This document shows, in pieces, positions 50,301 through 57,927 of a DNA stretch of 64,000 nucleotides. Numbering within the stretch: position 1 is the first letter of the stretch; each line of letters starts with the position of its first letter. The stretch is from Methyloterricola oryzae. Lineage in GTDB: Bacteria; Pseudomonadota; Gammaproteobacteria; Methylococcales; Methylococcaceae. Where the stretch lies: assembly GCF_000934725.1 (NCBI RefSeq), contig NZ_JYNS01000002.1, forward strand, positions 186,001 through 250,000, given 5' to 3'. Both the position numbers and the translations under genes were made by a program. Under the pieces are notes generated by a model. That model saw only the letters and a program-made list of their open reading frames with translations. It had not been told where the DNA came from and did not search any database.

Positions 50301-51232
50301 TGAAGAAACAGCGCGGGCAGGAAGCCGTGCAGAACTTCCAAGTGCTGGCGAAGGAGGAACTGTCGTTTACCGGATGCCGCGACTGGGCCTTCGGGGACAT
50401 GCCGGAGCGCTTCCAGTCGGGCCAGGTGTTCGGGTTTCCGGCCCTGGTGGACGAAGGCGAGACGGTGGGACTGCGTGTATTCGACACCCCGGAGGCGGCT
50501 GCCGCCAGCCAGGAGCGGGGACTGGTGCGTCTGTTCCGCCTGGCCATGAGCAAGGAACTCAAGTACCTGCGCAAGAATCTGCCTCTGAATCCTCAGGCTG
50601 AGCTGGCGTACCGGCAACTGCCGCCGCATCCTTACATTTATCCCGAATTTAAGCCGGGACGCGATCTGCGCGAGGATGTGCTGGACCGCATCATGGCGGC
50701 ATTGTACCTGGACGGGCAGCCGGATATCCGCAGTTCCGCCGCCTTCGAGAAGCGCCTGGCGGAAGGACGCAGTGAGGTGGTACCCGTGGGAAATGCGGCG
50801 GGCAAACTAGCGGGTGACATTCTCGCGCTCGCTCACGATGTGGCGGCCAAGCTGAAGAACCGGCCGGGGCCTTCGGCGGAGGACATGCGCCAGCAGTTGT
50901 CGCGGCTGGTTTTTGCCGGTTTTGTGGCGGTGACGCCGTATCCGGCCCTGAAAGAACTGCCGCGTTATCTCAAGGCTCTGCAATATCGGCTGGAAAAGTC
51001 CGCGCAAGACCCGGGCCGCGACCAGCGTCAGTTGGCGGAAATCGCGCCCCTGTGGCAGAAATATTGGCAGGAGGTAGAGCAGAAACGGGCGCGCATCGCG
51101 CCGGAACGCGACCCCTTCCGCTGGATGCTGGAGGAGCTACGTGTTTCCCTGTTCGCGCAGGCTTTGAAAACGCCGTATCCTGTGTCCGCCAAGCGCCTGG
51201 CGGATGCCTGGGCCGCGCGTGCTGGAAAGTAG
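47348..51232 (+). CDS. hrpA: ATP-dependent RNA helicase HrpA
   Basis: A 1294-aa DEAH-box helicase of the length expected for HrpA. Motifs are CGETGSGKTTQLPK (I), LIIDEAHERS (II), VTSATID (III), NVAETSLTVPGI (V) and QRAGRCGRIGPG (VI), followed by the HA2/OB-fold regions and the long HrpA-specific C-terminal domain (DUF3418-like, ending LADAWAARAGK). The start at 47348 (MHDLQSLEKRL) fits the family; 11 earlier in-frame codons fall in the repeat flank. It is implicated in mRNA processing and ribosome rescue in relatives. No neighbour is co-transcribed. Confidence 0.95.
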   Translation: MHDLQSLEKRLADCLRKDQHRFRRSLDRMRADQKSGKQPGGLSELVSRIEESSAARMTRQASIPKLEYPMDLPVSGKKDDILEAILHNQVVIVCGETGSGKTTQLPKICLEAGRGVSGYIGHTQPRRIAARSVATRIAEELGQAIGKAVGYKVRFHDHTSPDSLIKLMTDGILLAETQNDRFLDQYDTLIIDEAHERSLNIDFLLGYMKWLLPRRPDFKLIVTSATIDPERFSRHFNDAPIINVSGRTYPVEVRYRPMQVDGDAEDETGDELQRGILAAVDELYRDTKGDILIFLIGERDIRETAESLRKHHPADCEILPLYSRLSVAEQDRVFRTHQKRRIVLATNVAETSLTVPGIRAVIDAGHARISRYSHRSKLQRLPIENISQASANQRAGRCGRIGPGICIRLYSEADFYRRTEFTDPEILRTNLAAVILQMKALGLGDLSDFPFLERPDERMVRDGVRTLQELNAIDDKRRLTEIGKRLAKLPVDPRLGRILLAASDENSLTEVAIIVSALSLQDPRERPSDKAQVADQKHAPFKDENSDFLSYLKLWRAYQEQKKHLSNSKLRQWCQSSFLSYLRMREWEDIHQQILQTAKGELTLRFNQAESEYGEIHRPLLTGLMANVSCKQEGSEYLGARGIKCQIWPGSALFKPRPKWILSAETVETTKVFARTVAKIEPEWIERCCAHMVKSHYYEPHWEKKAGRAAILERLTLFSLTVLAGRRVPLENIDPVMARDLFIRHALVQQEYDSKAPFFIHNRELLAEADYLQQKGRRVDLVADEEWIYQFYDERIPTEVVSGVTFEAWRKKAERGNPSLLKMTREDITRKSDEALHDQNFPDELAIGDIRLTLEYRFEPGHEDDGVTAIIPIHLLNQLPSEPFQWLVPGLIKEKLVALIKNLPKATRRHFVPAPDYAERALPQLDFGRGKLTEQLSAALRRLGGFTVAQQEWSEEGIPLHLRMNFALVDESKVVVARSRDLEALKKQRGQEAVQNFQVLAKEELSFTGCRDWAFGDMPERFQSGQVFGFPALVDEGETVGLRVFDTPEAAAASQERGLVRLFRLAMSKELKYLRKNLPLNPQAELAYRQLPPHPYIYPEFKPGRDLREDVLDRIMAALYLDGQPDIRSSAAFEKRLAEGRSEVVPVGNAAGKLAGDILALAHDVAAKLKNRPGPSAEDMRQQLSRLVFAGFVAVTPYPALKELPRYLKALQYRLEKSAQDPGRDQRQLAEIAPLWQKYWQEVEQKRARIAPERDPFRWMLEELRVSLFAQALKTPYPVSAKRLADAWAARAGK

Positions 51233-51242
51233 TCTTGCGTTC

Positions 51243-51520
51243 GGGTTTCCATGCTCGGTGTGCTTCTGGTTCCCACGCTCTGCGTGGGAACCTTAAACGG
51301 AACGCTCCGCGTCCGTCCGTTGGCGCGGAGCGCCGGGCTTACCGCTCCCACGCAGAGCATGGGAGCGAGTACTTTTGTCTGGTTCCAATGCTCTGCGTTG
51401 GAACCCTTGGCTCGACGCTCTGCGTCCAAATGCTGGCGCGGAGCGCCGGGCTCGCCGCTCCCAAGCGGAGCCTGGGAGCGAAGGCGGTTTTTTCTGGTTC
51501 CTTCGCAGAGCATGAAGGCG
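51243..51520. repeat. Palindromic repeat array 6
   Basis: At least five elements: GGTTCCCA/TGGGAACC (51267-51292), GGCGCGGAGCGCC (near 51320), GCTCCCA/TGGGAGC (near 51342-51365), GGTTCCAA/TTGGAACC (51380-51405), and a variant with core AGCGGAGCC flanked by GCTCCCA/TGGGAGC (51456-51479). A last degenerate element ends near 51515. Confidence 0.8.
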
Positions 51521-51590
51521 AGTGTTCTCTTTTAGGTGTCCGAGCGTGGCTCACCCCGTGCAATACAATTGCTGATTTGCTGGAGACTTG

Positions 51591-52787
51591 ATGAAAATCG
51601 GTACCCCCTTGAGCGCCGGCGCGACGCGCGTGCTGCTGCTCGGCAGCGGCGAACTAGGCAAGGAAGTCGTGATCGCCCTGCAACGCTATGGCGTGGAAGT
51701 GATCGCGGCGGATCGGTATGCCCACGCCCCGGCCCAACAGGTGGCTCATCGTGCCCATGTTCTGGACATGACCGACCCGCTGGCAATTCGGCGGTTGGTG
51801 GAAAGCGAGCGACCCCATTTCATCGTTCCGGAAATCGAAGCCATCGCCACGGATGCTTTGGCCGCAATCGAGCAGGAAGGACTGGCGGAAGTCATCCCCA
51901 CGGCACGTGCGGTGCAACTGACCATGAACCGCGAGGGCATTCGCCGGTTGGCCGCCGAGGAATTGGGGCTGCCGACCTCGCCCTATGCCTTTGCCGATTC
52001 CTTTGAATCGTTCGAGGCGGCTGCCGAATCCATCGGGTACCCGTGTTTCGTCAAGCCTGTAATGTCCTCTTCCGGCAAGGGCCAATCCATGCTGCGCTCC
52101 AGCTCCGATCTGGAGCGCGCCTGGAACCACGCCCAGGAAGGTGGACGGGTCAAGCACGGCAAAGTGATCGTGGAAGGCAAAGTGAATTTCGAGTTTGAGA
52201 TCACCTTGCTGACGGTACGTACCCTTAATGCGGCGGGCGAAATCGAAACCAACTTCTGCGAACCGGTGGGCCACCGCCAGGAGAGCGGCGATTACGTGGA
52301 GAGCTGGCAGCCTCAGGCTATGTCGGCCAAGGCCTGGGAAGAAGCAAAGCACATAGCCGGCGCGGTGACGGCCAGTTTGGGCGGGCGCGGCCTGTTCGGC
52401 GTGGAATTGTTTGTTCAGGGCGATCAGGTCTGGTTCAGCGAGGTGAGTCCCAGGCCCCACGACACGGGCATGGTCACCATGATCACCCAGAACCAGAGCG
52501 AGTTCGAGCTGCATGCCCGCGCCATTCTGGGGCTGCCGGTTTCAACCGTTTTGCGCGGTCCCGGCGCCAGCGCCGTGATCTATGGCGGTCTGGATGCGGT
52601 AGGCATCGCTTACACCGATTTGGAGCAGGCGTTGTCGGTCCCCGAAACCGAGGTGCGCCTGTTCGGCAAGCCGGAAGCCTTCGTCAAGCGCCGCATGGGT
52701 GTAGCCCTGGCCTTGGGTGCCGATACCCATGAAGCCAGGGAACGAGCGCGACTTGCCGCCAGCCGTGTTCTGACGTCCGAGGTTTGA
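51591..52787 (+). CDS. purT: Formate-dependent GAR transformylase PurT
   Basis: This 398-aa ATP-grasp enzyme makes formyl-GAR from GAR, formate and ATP in purine synthesis. Landmarks are [67 protein letters not shown], and [24 protein letters not shown] lies 5 nt before the ATG at 51591. Using formate instead of formyl-tetrahydrofolate would suit an organism with formate from C1 metabolism, which is inference. Confidence 0.95.
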   Translation: MKIGTPLSAGATRVLLLGSGELGKEVVIALQRYGVEVIAADRYAHAPAQQVAHRAHVLDMTDPLAIRRLVESERPHFIVPEIEAIATDALAAIEQEGLAEVIPTARAVQLTMNREGIRRLAAEELGLPTSPYAFADSFESFEAAAESIGYPCFVKPVMSSSGKGQSMLRSSSDLERAWNHAQEGGRVKHGKVIVEGKVNFEFEITLLTVRTLNAAGEIETNFCEPVGHRQESGDYVESWQPQAMSAKAWEEAKHIAGAVTASLGGRGLFGVELFVQGDQVWFSEVSPRPHDTGMVTMITQNQSEFELHARAILGLPVSTVLRGPGASAVIYGGLDAVGIAYTDLEQALSVPETEVRLFGKPEAFVKRRMGVALALGADTHEARERARLAASRVLTSEV

Positions 52788-52878
52788 GTCCGTTCCGAAT
52801 TTTGCAAAATTCCTGAAGCGTGCAACACTTCCAGTGAGCCTGCGCGTAAGGATCATGAAGTGATCAGAAAGGCATAAC

Positions 52879-53493
52879 ATGCGATTCTTGCTGACTATTT
52901 CTATTTTGGTGACGGCCTTGGGCCTGAGCGGACTGGCGTCGGCGGATGTTTACAAGTTCGTCGATGGCAGCGGGCACGTGGTCTACACCGACAAACCCAA
53001 GCACCGTGGCTTCAAGCTCATCATACGCACTCCGGTTTCGGTCATGCTGGCTCGTCGCAGTCAACCCGCTCCCCTATCGAGGAATTTCTCGTTCAGTCGC
53101 GCCTCCGAGCGGGGACGGCTCGCGTATTCGCCCCTGATCGAGGAAACCGCCGACCGCTACGATCTGGATCCGGCCTTGCTGCATGCGGTGATCCGGGCGG
53201 AATCCGCCTACAATCCGGGGGCCGTTTCCAACAAGGGAGCCGCCGGATTGATGCAGTTGATGCCAGCCACGGCCGAACGCTTTGGCGTGAGGGATCGCTT
53301 TGATCCGGCTGAGAATATCGAAGGTGGGGCGCGCTACCTCAGCGAACTGCTGGACATGTTCTCCGATGTGCGCCTGGCGGTGGCCGCCTACAACTCCGGC
53401 GAGAACACGGTGAAGAAGTTCGGTTATCAGATTCCCCCGATTGCCGAAACGCAGGATTACGTCGCCAAGGTGCTCAATTACTACCGGCGCTGA
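52879..53493 (+). CDS. Lytic murein transglycosylase with DUF4124-like N-terminus
   Basis: A 204-aa secreted protein. The signal peptide ends ASA (about residue 22). A short DUF4124-like segment follows (DVYKFVDGSGHVVYTDKPKH). Then comes an SLT domain with catalytic Glu in VIRAESAYNPGAVSNKGAAG, LMQLMPATAERFGV, NIEGGARYLSELL and AVAAYNSGENTVKKFG. It cleaves peptidoglycan glycan strands in the periplasm. It is followed by a strong terminator. Confidence 0.9.
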   Translation: MRFLLTISILVTALGLSGLASADVYKFVDGSGHVVYTDKPKHRGFKLIIRTPVSVMLARRSQPAPLSRNFSFSRASERGRLAYSPLIEETADRYDLDPALLHAVIRAESAYNPGAVSNKGAAGLMQLMPATAERFGVRDRFDPAENIEGGARYLSELLDMFSDVRLAVAAYNSGENTVKKFGYQIPPIAETQDYVAKVLNYYRR

Positions 53494-53531
53494 GCACGAC
53501 GGCCCTTCGCACCATTTCGGAAATAGTCGTT

Positions 53532-53570
53532 ACCCGCCGTCGCGCTTGAAGCGTTGCGGCGGGTTTTGTT
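53532..53570 (+). terminator. Intrinsic terminator of the transglycosylase gene
   Basis: An 8-bp stem ACCCGCCG/CGGCGGGT (53532-53539 with 53557-53564) with an inner CGCTT/AAGCG hairpin, followed by TTTGTTCTTTT on the plus strand, about 40 nt after the stop codon. It sits between convergent genes. Confidence 0.8.
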
Positions 53571-53573
53571 CTT

Positions 53574-54659
53574 TTAGTCCAGGCCAAAGCGGATGATCTG
53601 CGAGAAGTCCTTGGCCCGAAGGCTCGCTCCTCCCACCAGCACGCCGTCGACCCCGGAAAGCATCATGATCTCGATGACATTGTCGGGCTTGACATTGCCG
53701 CCGTAGAGGATCCGGATACTGGCGGCGGTCTGTTCGCCATACAGGTCCATGATGAGGTTGCGCAGGAAGTCGTGCACTTCGCTGATCTGTGCCGGCGTTG
53801 CCGGTTCGGCTCCTTCGCCCACCGCCCAGACCGGCTCATAAGCAATCACCACTTCCTTGATGGTGCGTGGGGACACGCCTTCAAGCGCGATGCGGATCTG
53901 CCGGTCCAGCAAGTGGAAGGTTTCATGGGCAGCCCGCGCTTCCCAATTTTCCCCGCAACAAAGGATCACTTGCAGTCCCTGAGCGAGCGCCGCTTTCACT
54001 TTGCGGTGGATCGCCTCGTCGCTCTCGCCCGCGCGCTCCTTCAGTTCATCCTCCAGGAAACGCGCCATGCCCGCCAGAATTTCGGGTTTGACGCCGACCA
54101 GATGCTCCAGCGCCGCGATGACCTGCTCGTCGCGAGTTTTGGCGGCCTTCTGTTCTTCCAGTTCATGCGCGAGAAAACTGGTGGTCAGGCGACGGGCAAC
54201 GCTGGAGCCGAAACCGAAATACTTGCCCAGGTTTGCGCGACGGTCGGAATGGCCGATGATCACCCGGTCGACGCCGATGGCGCTCAGCATCTCCGGTGAG
54301 ATTTCTCCGGTGAAGGCGCCCTTGTACTCAAAAAAGGTGTCCTGGGCCAGCAGGAACACGTTGCGGCCCAAGCCATACTCGGAGCGCAGGAAATCGGGTT
54401 TAATGTATTCGCCCAGGATGGACAGGCCGGTAAAAGGCGGCGCGAGGCCGATATCCACATCCTTGATTCCCCGGCACTGGTCGAAGATGCGGGCGGCCAG
54501 GGCGATGCCCGACTTGGGGATCATGTTCATCTTCCAGTTGCCGGCGATGAACGGCCGGATGGCGTCCGGGGTGCCGACCTCGGCTTCGATCTTGTGCCAC
54601 TGGTTAGCGGTGCGCTGCCGGTAGTAGTTGCGGAACACACGAGCATTCGCGGCTTTCAT
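53574..54659 (-). CDS. Triosephosphate isomerase-like protein with large insertion
   Basis: This 361-aa protein contains a full triosephosphate isomerase barrel: NWKMN (Asn41, Lys43), APPFTGLS, GHSDRR (His137; Asp in place of the usual Glu), AYEPVWAVGEGAEPATP (Glu275), YGGNVKPDN and GVLVGGASL. It differs from the usual 250 aa by an about 35-residue N-terminal extension and an about 65-residue insertion (residues 145-210, helical, Lys/Glu-rich) between GHSDRR and GESDEAIHRKVKAAL. The start is secured by GGGAGGGGG upstream of the ATG. Catalytic residues are intact, so isomerase activity is likely; the insertion falls near active-site loop 5/6. Confidence 0.82.
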   Translation of the reverse strand: MKAANARVFRNYYRQRTANQWHKIEAEVGTPDAIRPFIAGNWKMNMIPKSGIALAARIFDQCRGIKDVDIGLAPPFTGLSILGEYIKPDFLRSEYGLGRNVFLLAQDTFFEYKGAFTGEISPEMLSAIGVDRVIIGHSDRRANLGKYFGFGSSVARRLTTSFLAHELEEQKAAKTRDEQVIAALEHLVGVKPEILAGMARFLEDELKERAGESDEAIHRKVKAALAQGLQVILCCGENWEARAAHETFHLLDRQIRIALEGVSPRTIKEVVIAYEPVWAVGEGAEPATPAQISEVHDFLRNLIMDLYGEQTAASIRILYGGNVKPDNVIEIMMLSGVDGVLVGGASLRAKDFSQIIRFGLD

Positions 54660-54779
54660 GGTTCACCCCCTCCCGTGGGTCAATGGTTCTTATAAGAGCA
54701 ATGCTAGCACAGCCGCCTGACCGCGCGCCCGGGACTTTCAGGACCCTAGGAGCCGCGAATCACAAGGGATTGACCTGGG

Positions 54780-56288
54780 TCAGAAATTAAAGCGTGTGGA
54801 AAATTGCACGCGCTGCAAATCGCCGGATTCCCCGCTCTCCAGCTCGCGGCGGGCATAGATGTATTCCAGCCCAATGGTGGTCTGCAGCAAAGGACTCCAC
54901 AGCAGGTTGACATGCACGCTTTGCGCCTGGCGATTGGCGGTTCCCGCCACGAAGGCCGGGTTGTCGGCTTGGGCGAAGCCGTAGGCCACGGTGGAGCGCC
55001 AGTTGGCGTTCCACCAATGCTGGTAGGAGATAAAGGCGGCGAACACATCGAACAGAGCCACCGTGCCGTTGGGTTCCAGCGCGCCGTCGTTGAAGATGTC
55101 ATAGGTGGTATAGCGTCCCAGCACATTGCCGTAATTCAGCATGAAGCGGATATTGTCCAGGTCGAAGGTCTTGACGCGTCCGGCCAGGCTAACCGCGCCG
55201 CCCCAGCGCGAGGACTCGTTGTCAGCGGTGTTCTGGGAATTACGGATCAGACGCGCCATGCCGGCGGCGGATAGCGATCCCCAGGTGGGTGTGTAGTTCA
55301 CCCGGCCCACGATGTCCGGCGCGCGGTCGTCGTCGGTGGTCAGGCGGTTACCGTCCGGCAAGGTCAAGGTGGTTTCGGGGGATTCCAAGGCCGCCTGGAA
55401 TTCCAGCGGCACGCCACCCGCGTCGAAGGGCTGACTCCAGCGGATCAGGGCCTGGCGCACGAATATCTGTCCCACCGGGCCGCCGTGGTCGTTGGTTTCC
55501 GGCAGGGCCGCGACGTTCATGAAGGTGGACCAGGTCTGGCCGGCCAGCAAATGTCCCAGGGAGCCATAGGCGTGGCGCAGGCGTGGCGCGTGGGAGTTGG
55601 TGGCGCGCTCGTCGCCGGGCGACTGGAAGGCGTAGAAATCCATCTCCAGGAAGGTGTTCAGTTCGCCCCAGGCGGTGGGCGTGAAGCTTTTCAGCCAGAA
55701 GCGGCTTTCGCGGGCGGTGAAGTTGACCTGGCTGTGTTCGCCTTGCCGTGCCTCACCCACGGGTATGGCGCTGGGCACCAGCAGCAGGTCGGTGAAATTG
55801 TTGATGCCGCTGCTGATGCTGTTGTAGATCGCATCCAGCTTGGCGTAGCCGCCGATGGCCAGGGAGGTTTCGGTGCCTGGGATCTTGAAGGAGCCTTTGA
55901 CATCGCCGACGGTAACCGCCCTGCGCAGGTCCACGTTGTCCTGGGTGGTGCCCAGGGCGGAGCCAGTGATGCCCGGGGGCATGGTCGGTAAGGGGCCGGC
56001 CGCTTTGGCGAAGGGCATTGGACTTGGCGAAGCAGATGCAGGCTTCGACGCGAGCGCTGAAGCGGCATTTGTCTGTTGCGCCGGAACCGTAGGCGGGGAG
56101 GGGGGGCTTTTGGCGGCTTGCGCTTGGGACAGCTTCTGCTCCAGTTCGCTCACCCGGCTGGTCAATTGCTTGACCTGACCGGCCAGTTCCTTGACCAGCG
56201 CCTTGAGCTCTTCGTCGTCGGCAGCCGCCGGCTTGAAAGTTGCCAAAGCCAGCAAAAACGTGAGGAGGCTTCCAGCCCGAAGATTCAT
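54780..56288 (-). CDS. DcaP-type trimeric outer-membrane porin
   Basis: This 502-aa protein has a signal peptide (ending AAA), then a coiled coil (LKALVKELAGQVKQLTSRV..., about residues 28-58) and a Pro/Ser/Ala-rich linker. A DcaP-like beta barrel follows, starting near IGGYAKLDAIY and ending with the outer-membrane C-terminal Phe (VQFSTRFNF). Typical features are the SRFWLKSFTPTAWGELNTFLEMDF and GSLGHLLAGQTWSTFMN stretches. DcaP porins take up dicarboxylic acids or other anions. The ATG overlaps the cytochrome gene stop by 4 nt. Confidence 0.85.
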   Translation of the reverse strand: MNLRAGSLLTFLLALATFKPAAADDEELKALVKELAGQVKQLTSRVSELEQKLSQAQAAKSPPSPPTVPAQQTNAASALASKPASASPSPMPFAKAAGPLPTMPPGITGSALGTTQDNVDLRRAVTVGDVKGSFKIPGTETSLAIGGYAKLDAIYNSISSGINNFTDLLLVPSAIPVGEARQGEHSQVNFTARESRFWLKSFTPTAWGELNTFLEMDFYAFQSPGDERATNSHAPRLRHAYGSLGHLLAGQTWSTFMNVAALPETNDHGGPVGQIFVRQALIRWSQPFDAGGVPLEFQAALESPETTLTLPDGNRLTTDDDRAPDIVGRVNYTPTWGSLSAAGMARLIRNSQNTADNESSRWGGAVSLAGRVKTFDLDNIRFMLNYGNVLGRYTTYDIFNDGALEPNGTVALFDVFAAFISYQHWWNANWRSTVAYGFAQADNPAFVAGTANRQAQSVHVNLLWSPLLQTTIGLEYIYARRELESGESGDLQRVQFSTRFNF

Positions 56289-56779
56289 GGCTTCTTGCCG
56301 TGATGGTCGAGCTTGCGGAAGAGTTGATGACAGGCGTTGCAAGTCAGGGTCATCTGCTGCAAGGCCGGTTCGATGGAATCGATTTGATTGCTGCGGGAAA
56401 GTTGCTCGAGCCCTTGTGCCTGGTCGTCCAGGCGATGGGCCAGGGCTCTGAAGCTCACCTGCTCCGCTTCGCTCAGGCCTAGCCGAGGCAGGGTGGCGGG
56501 TATGCCGTCCACCGCCTTGGACAGTTCGCGGGCCGCATCCGCGATCTGCCGGGCCCGCTGCCGGCGTTCCTTGTCAATTTCCAACTCCGTGCGCAGGGTG
56601 TCGAACATCAGGCTGTTCATCTGTGCCATCACGGCGCGGAGTTCTTGCTCGTGCACGGCATGCAGGGCCGGTTCCCCGGTATCGGGCAGTCGGGCTGGGG
56701 CGCCAGGGACGACCGTGCTGCAGGAAGCGAGGCAAATTGTCAGGCAGGACACTGCGAGGGCAGGCCCCAGGGGCGTCAC
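56285..56779 (-). CDS. c-type cytochrome lipoprotein (cytochrome c'-like)
   Basis: This 164-aa protein starts at GTG 56779. A lipoprotein signal (LTICLASC, Cys about 20) anchors it to a membrane. The body is helical and carries a single C-terminal haem motif CNACH followed by QLFRKLDHH (about residue 152), the arrangement of four-helix cytochrome c'/c556 proteins. It overlaps darP upstream and the DcaP porin downstream by 4 nt each, so all three are translated together. An electron-transfer or NO-binding role is possible; nothing explains its pairing with a porin. Confidence 0.8.
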   Translation of the reverse strand: MTPLGPALAVSCLTICLASCSTVVPGAPARLPDTGEPALHAVHEQELRAVMAQMNSLMFDTLRTELEIDKERRQRARQIADAARELSKAVDGIPATLPRLGLSEAEQVSFRALAHRLDDQAQGLEQLSRSNQIDSIEPALQQMTLTCNACHQLFRKLDHHGKKP

Positions 56780-57324
56780 GTTTCTTCCTCCTGCGCGTCC
56801 TCGGCTTGCTCGACCATGAGTTCGCGCAGGTATTTGAACAGCAAGCGCGCGGAGCGCGGCGGCGCCTCGGCCGCTCGTTCGCGCCGGGCGTCCCGCACCA
56901 GTTGCCGAAGCTTCTGGCGGTCGGCCTCCGGGTGCAGTTCCATGCAGGCATTGACGTCGTGGTCATCGCCTGCAAGCAAGCGGTCGCGCCACTGCTCGAC
57001 ACGGTGCAAGGCATGCACCGCTTGCGCGCTCTGCACCGACAGGCTGGCCAATTGCTGGCGGATGGGCTCGGCGTCCGTTTCGCGCAGGAGCTTCCCAACG
57101 AATTTTCGCTGGCGCTTGAGCGCGCCGTGGCTGGTGATGGTCTGCACCTGGCGGATGGCCTCGCGCAGCTCCGGCGACAGATCGAAGCGGCTGAGCTTCT
57201 CGGCCGACAGGGCCGCGAGTTCCTCGCCCAACTCTTCCAGGGCGTGGCATTCACGTTTGATCTGGGATTTGCTGGGACGCTCGGCGTAGTCGTCGAATTC
57301 TTCTTCTTGGTCGTGCACGGTCAT
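56776..57324 (-). CDS. darP: Ribosome biogenesis factor DarP/YjgA
   Basis: A 182-aa protein matching the DarP (YjgA) family that assists late 50S subunit assembly. Landmarks are RPSKSQIKRECHALEELGEEL, LREAIRQVQTITSHGALKRQ and RKFVGKLLRETDAEPIRQQL, and the C-terminal ARLLFKYLRELM. The start at 57324 (MTVHDQEEEFDDY) is chosen over 22 upstream codons of low similarity. It lies 1 nt downstream of a small membrane-protein gene and overlaps the cytochrome gene. Confidence 0.9.
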   Translation of the reverse strand: MTVHDQEEEFDDYAERPSKSQIKRECHALEELGEELAALSAEKLSRFDLSPELREAIRQVQTITSHGALKRQRKFVGKLLRETDAEPIRQQLASLSVQSAQAVHALHRVEQWRDRLLAGDDHDVNACMELHPEADRQKLRQLVRDARRERAAEAPPRSARLLFKYLRELMVEQAEDAQEEET

Positions 57325-57325
57325 G

Positions 57326-57514
57326 TCAACTGATGACGATGAGAAAGATGACGAACAGGACCACCAGGCCCAAGGGGAGCACGACATCACCCCAGCGCGC
57401 TTGGCTCTGGCGGCTGCGGGCCAGGGAGGCCTTGATGCCCGGCCGGAACCAAAGCACTATCAGCACGGCGATGCCGGCGATGGCGATGGTTTCCAGGGTG
57501 GAGTAGGGTCCCAC
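57326..57514 (-). CDS. Small membrane protein, 62 aa
   Basis: Starts at GTG 57514. Two hydrophobic helices (ETIAIAGIAVLIVLWF and VVLPLGLVVLFVIFLIVIS) flank a basic loop (RPGIKASLARSRQSQAR). It ends 1 nt before the darP start and begins 13 nt after the glyoxalase-family gene, so it belongs to the same operon. No family recognised. Confidence 0.65.
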   Translation of the reverse strand: MGPYSTLETIAIAGIAVLIVLWFRPGIKASLARSRQSQARWGDVVLPLGLVVLFVIFLIVIS

Positions 57515-57527
57515 TGGCGTTTTCCGC

Positions 57528-57905
57528 TCAGATGTCGAAGCCGATCAATTCCACCGCATTGCCGTCGGGATCACGGCAGAACAGGGCGCGGCGCCCGGAC
57601 TTGCTCACCGAATACGGCACTCCCGCCTTGTCGAGGCGCTCCATCAACTGGTCGAAATCGTCCACCACCAATGCCACATGGCGGTCCACGCCGCCGTGCT
57701 CCGGGCGCTTGGATCCGGCATCGGGGTTAGGAACCTGAAGCAGGTGGATCTGGTTGGCGCCAATCTCATACCACACCCCGCCGTAGGGCAGCACAGGCCG
57801 CTTGTCGCTGGGCGTGAGCCCCAGTACGCCCTCGTAAAAATTCCGGGCCGGCTGCATCTCGGAGATGATGACGGAAGCATGATGCAGTCGGGTGATCAGG
57901 GACAT
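57528..57905 (-). CDS. VOC/glyoxalase-family protein
   Basis: A 125-aa vicinal-oxygen-chelate protein: RLHHASVIISEMQPARNFYE with the first metal-type His, a second His in QIHLLQVPNPD, VDRHVALVVDDFD starting the second module, and FCRDPDGNAVELIGFDI with the terminal Glu. All four usual metal-ligand positions (His, Glu/His, His, Glu) appear present. Substrate unknown; length fits a single-subunit glyoxalase I-like or dioxygenase-like protein. First gene of the run down to the DcaP porin. Confidence 0.85.
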   Translation of the reverse strand: MSLITRLHHASVIISEMQPARNFYEGVLGLTPSDKRPVLPYGGVWYEIGANQIHLLQVPNPDAGSKRPEHGGVDRHVALVVDDFDQLMERLDKAGVPYSVSKSGRRALFCRDPDGNAVELIGFDI

Positions 57906-57927
57906 GGCTCGGGTCTCCAGAAGGCGC

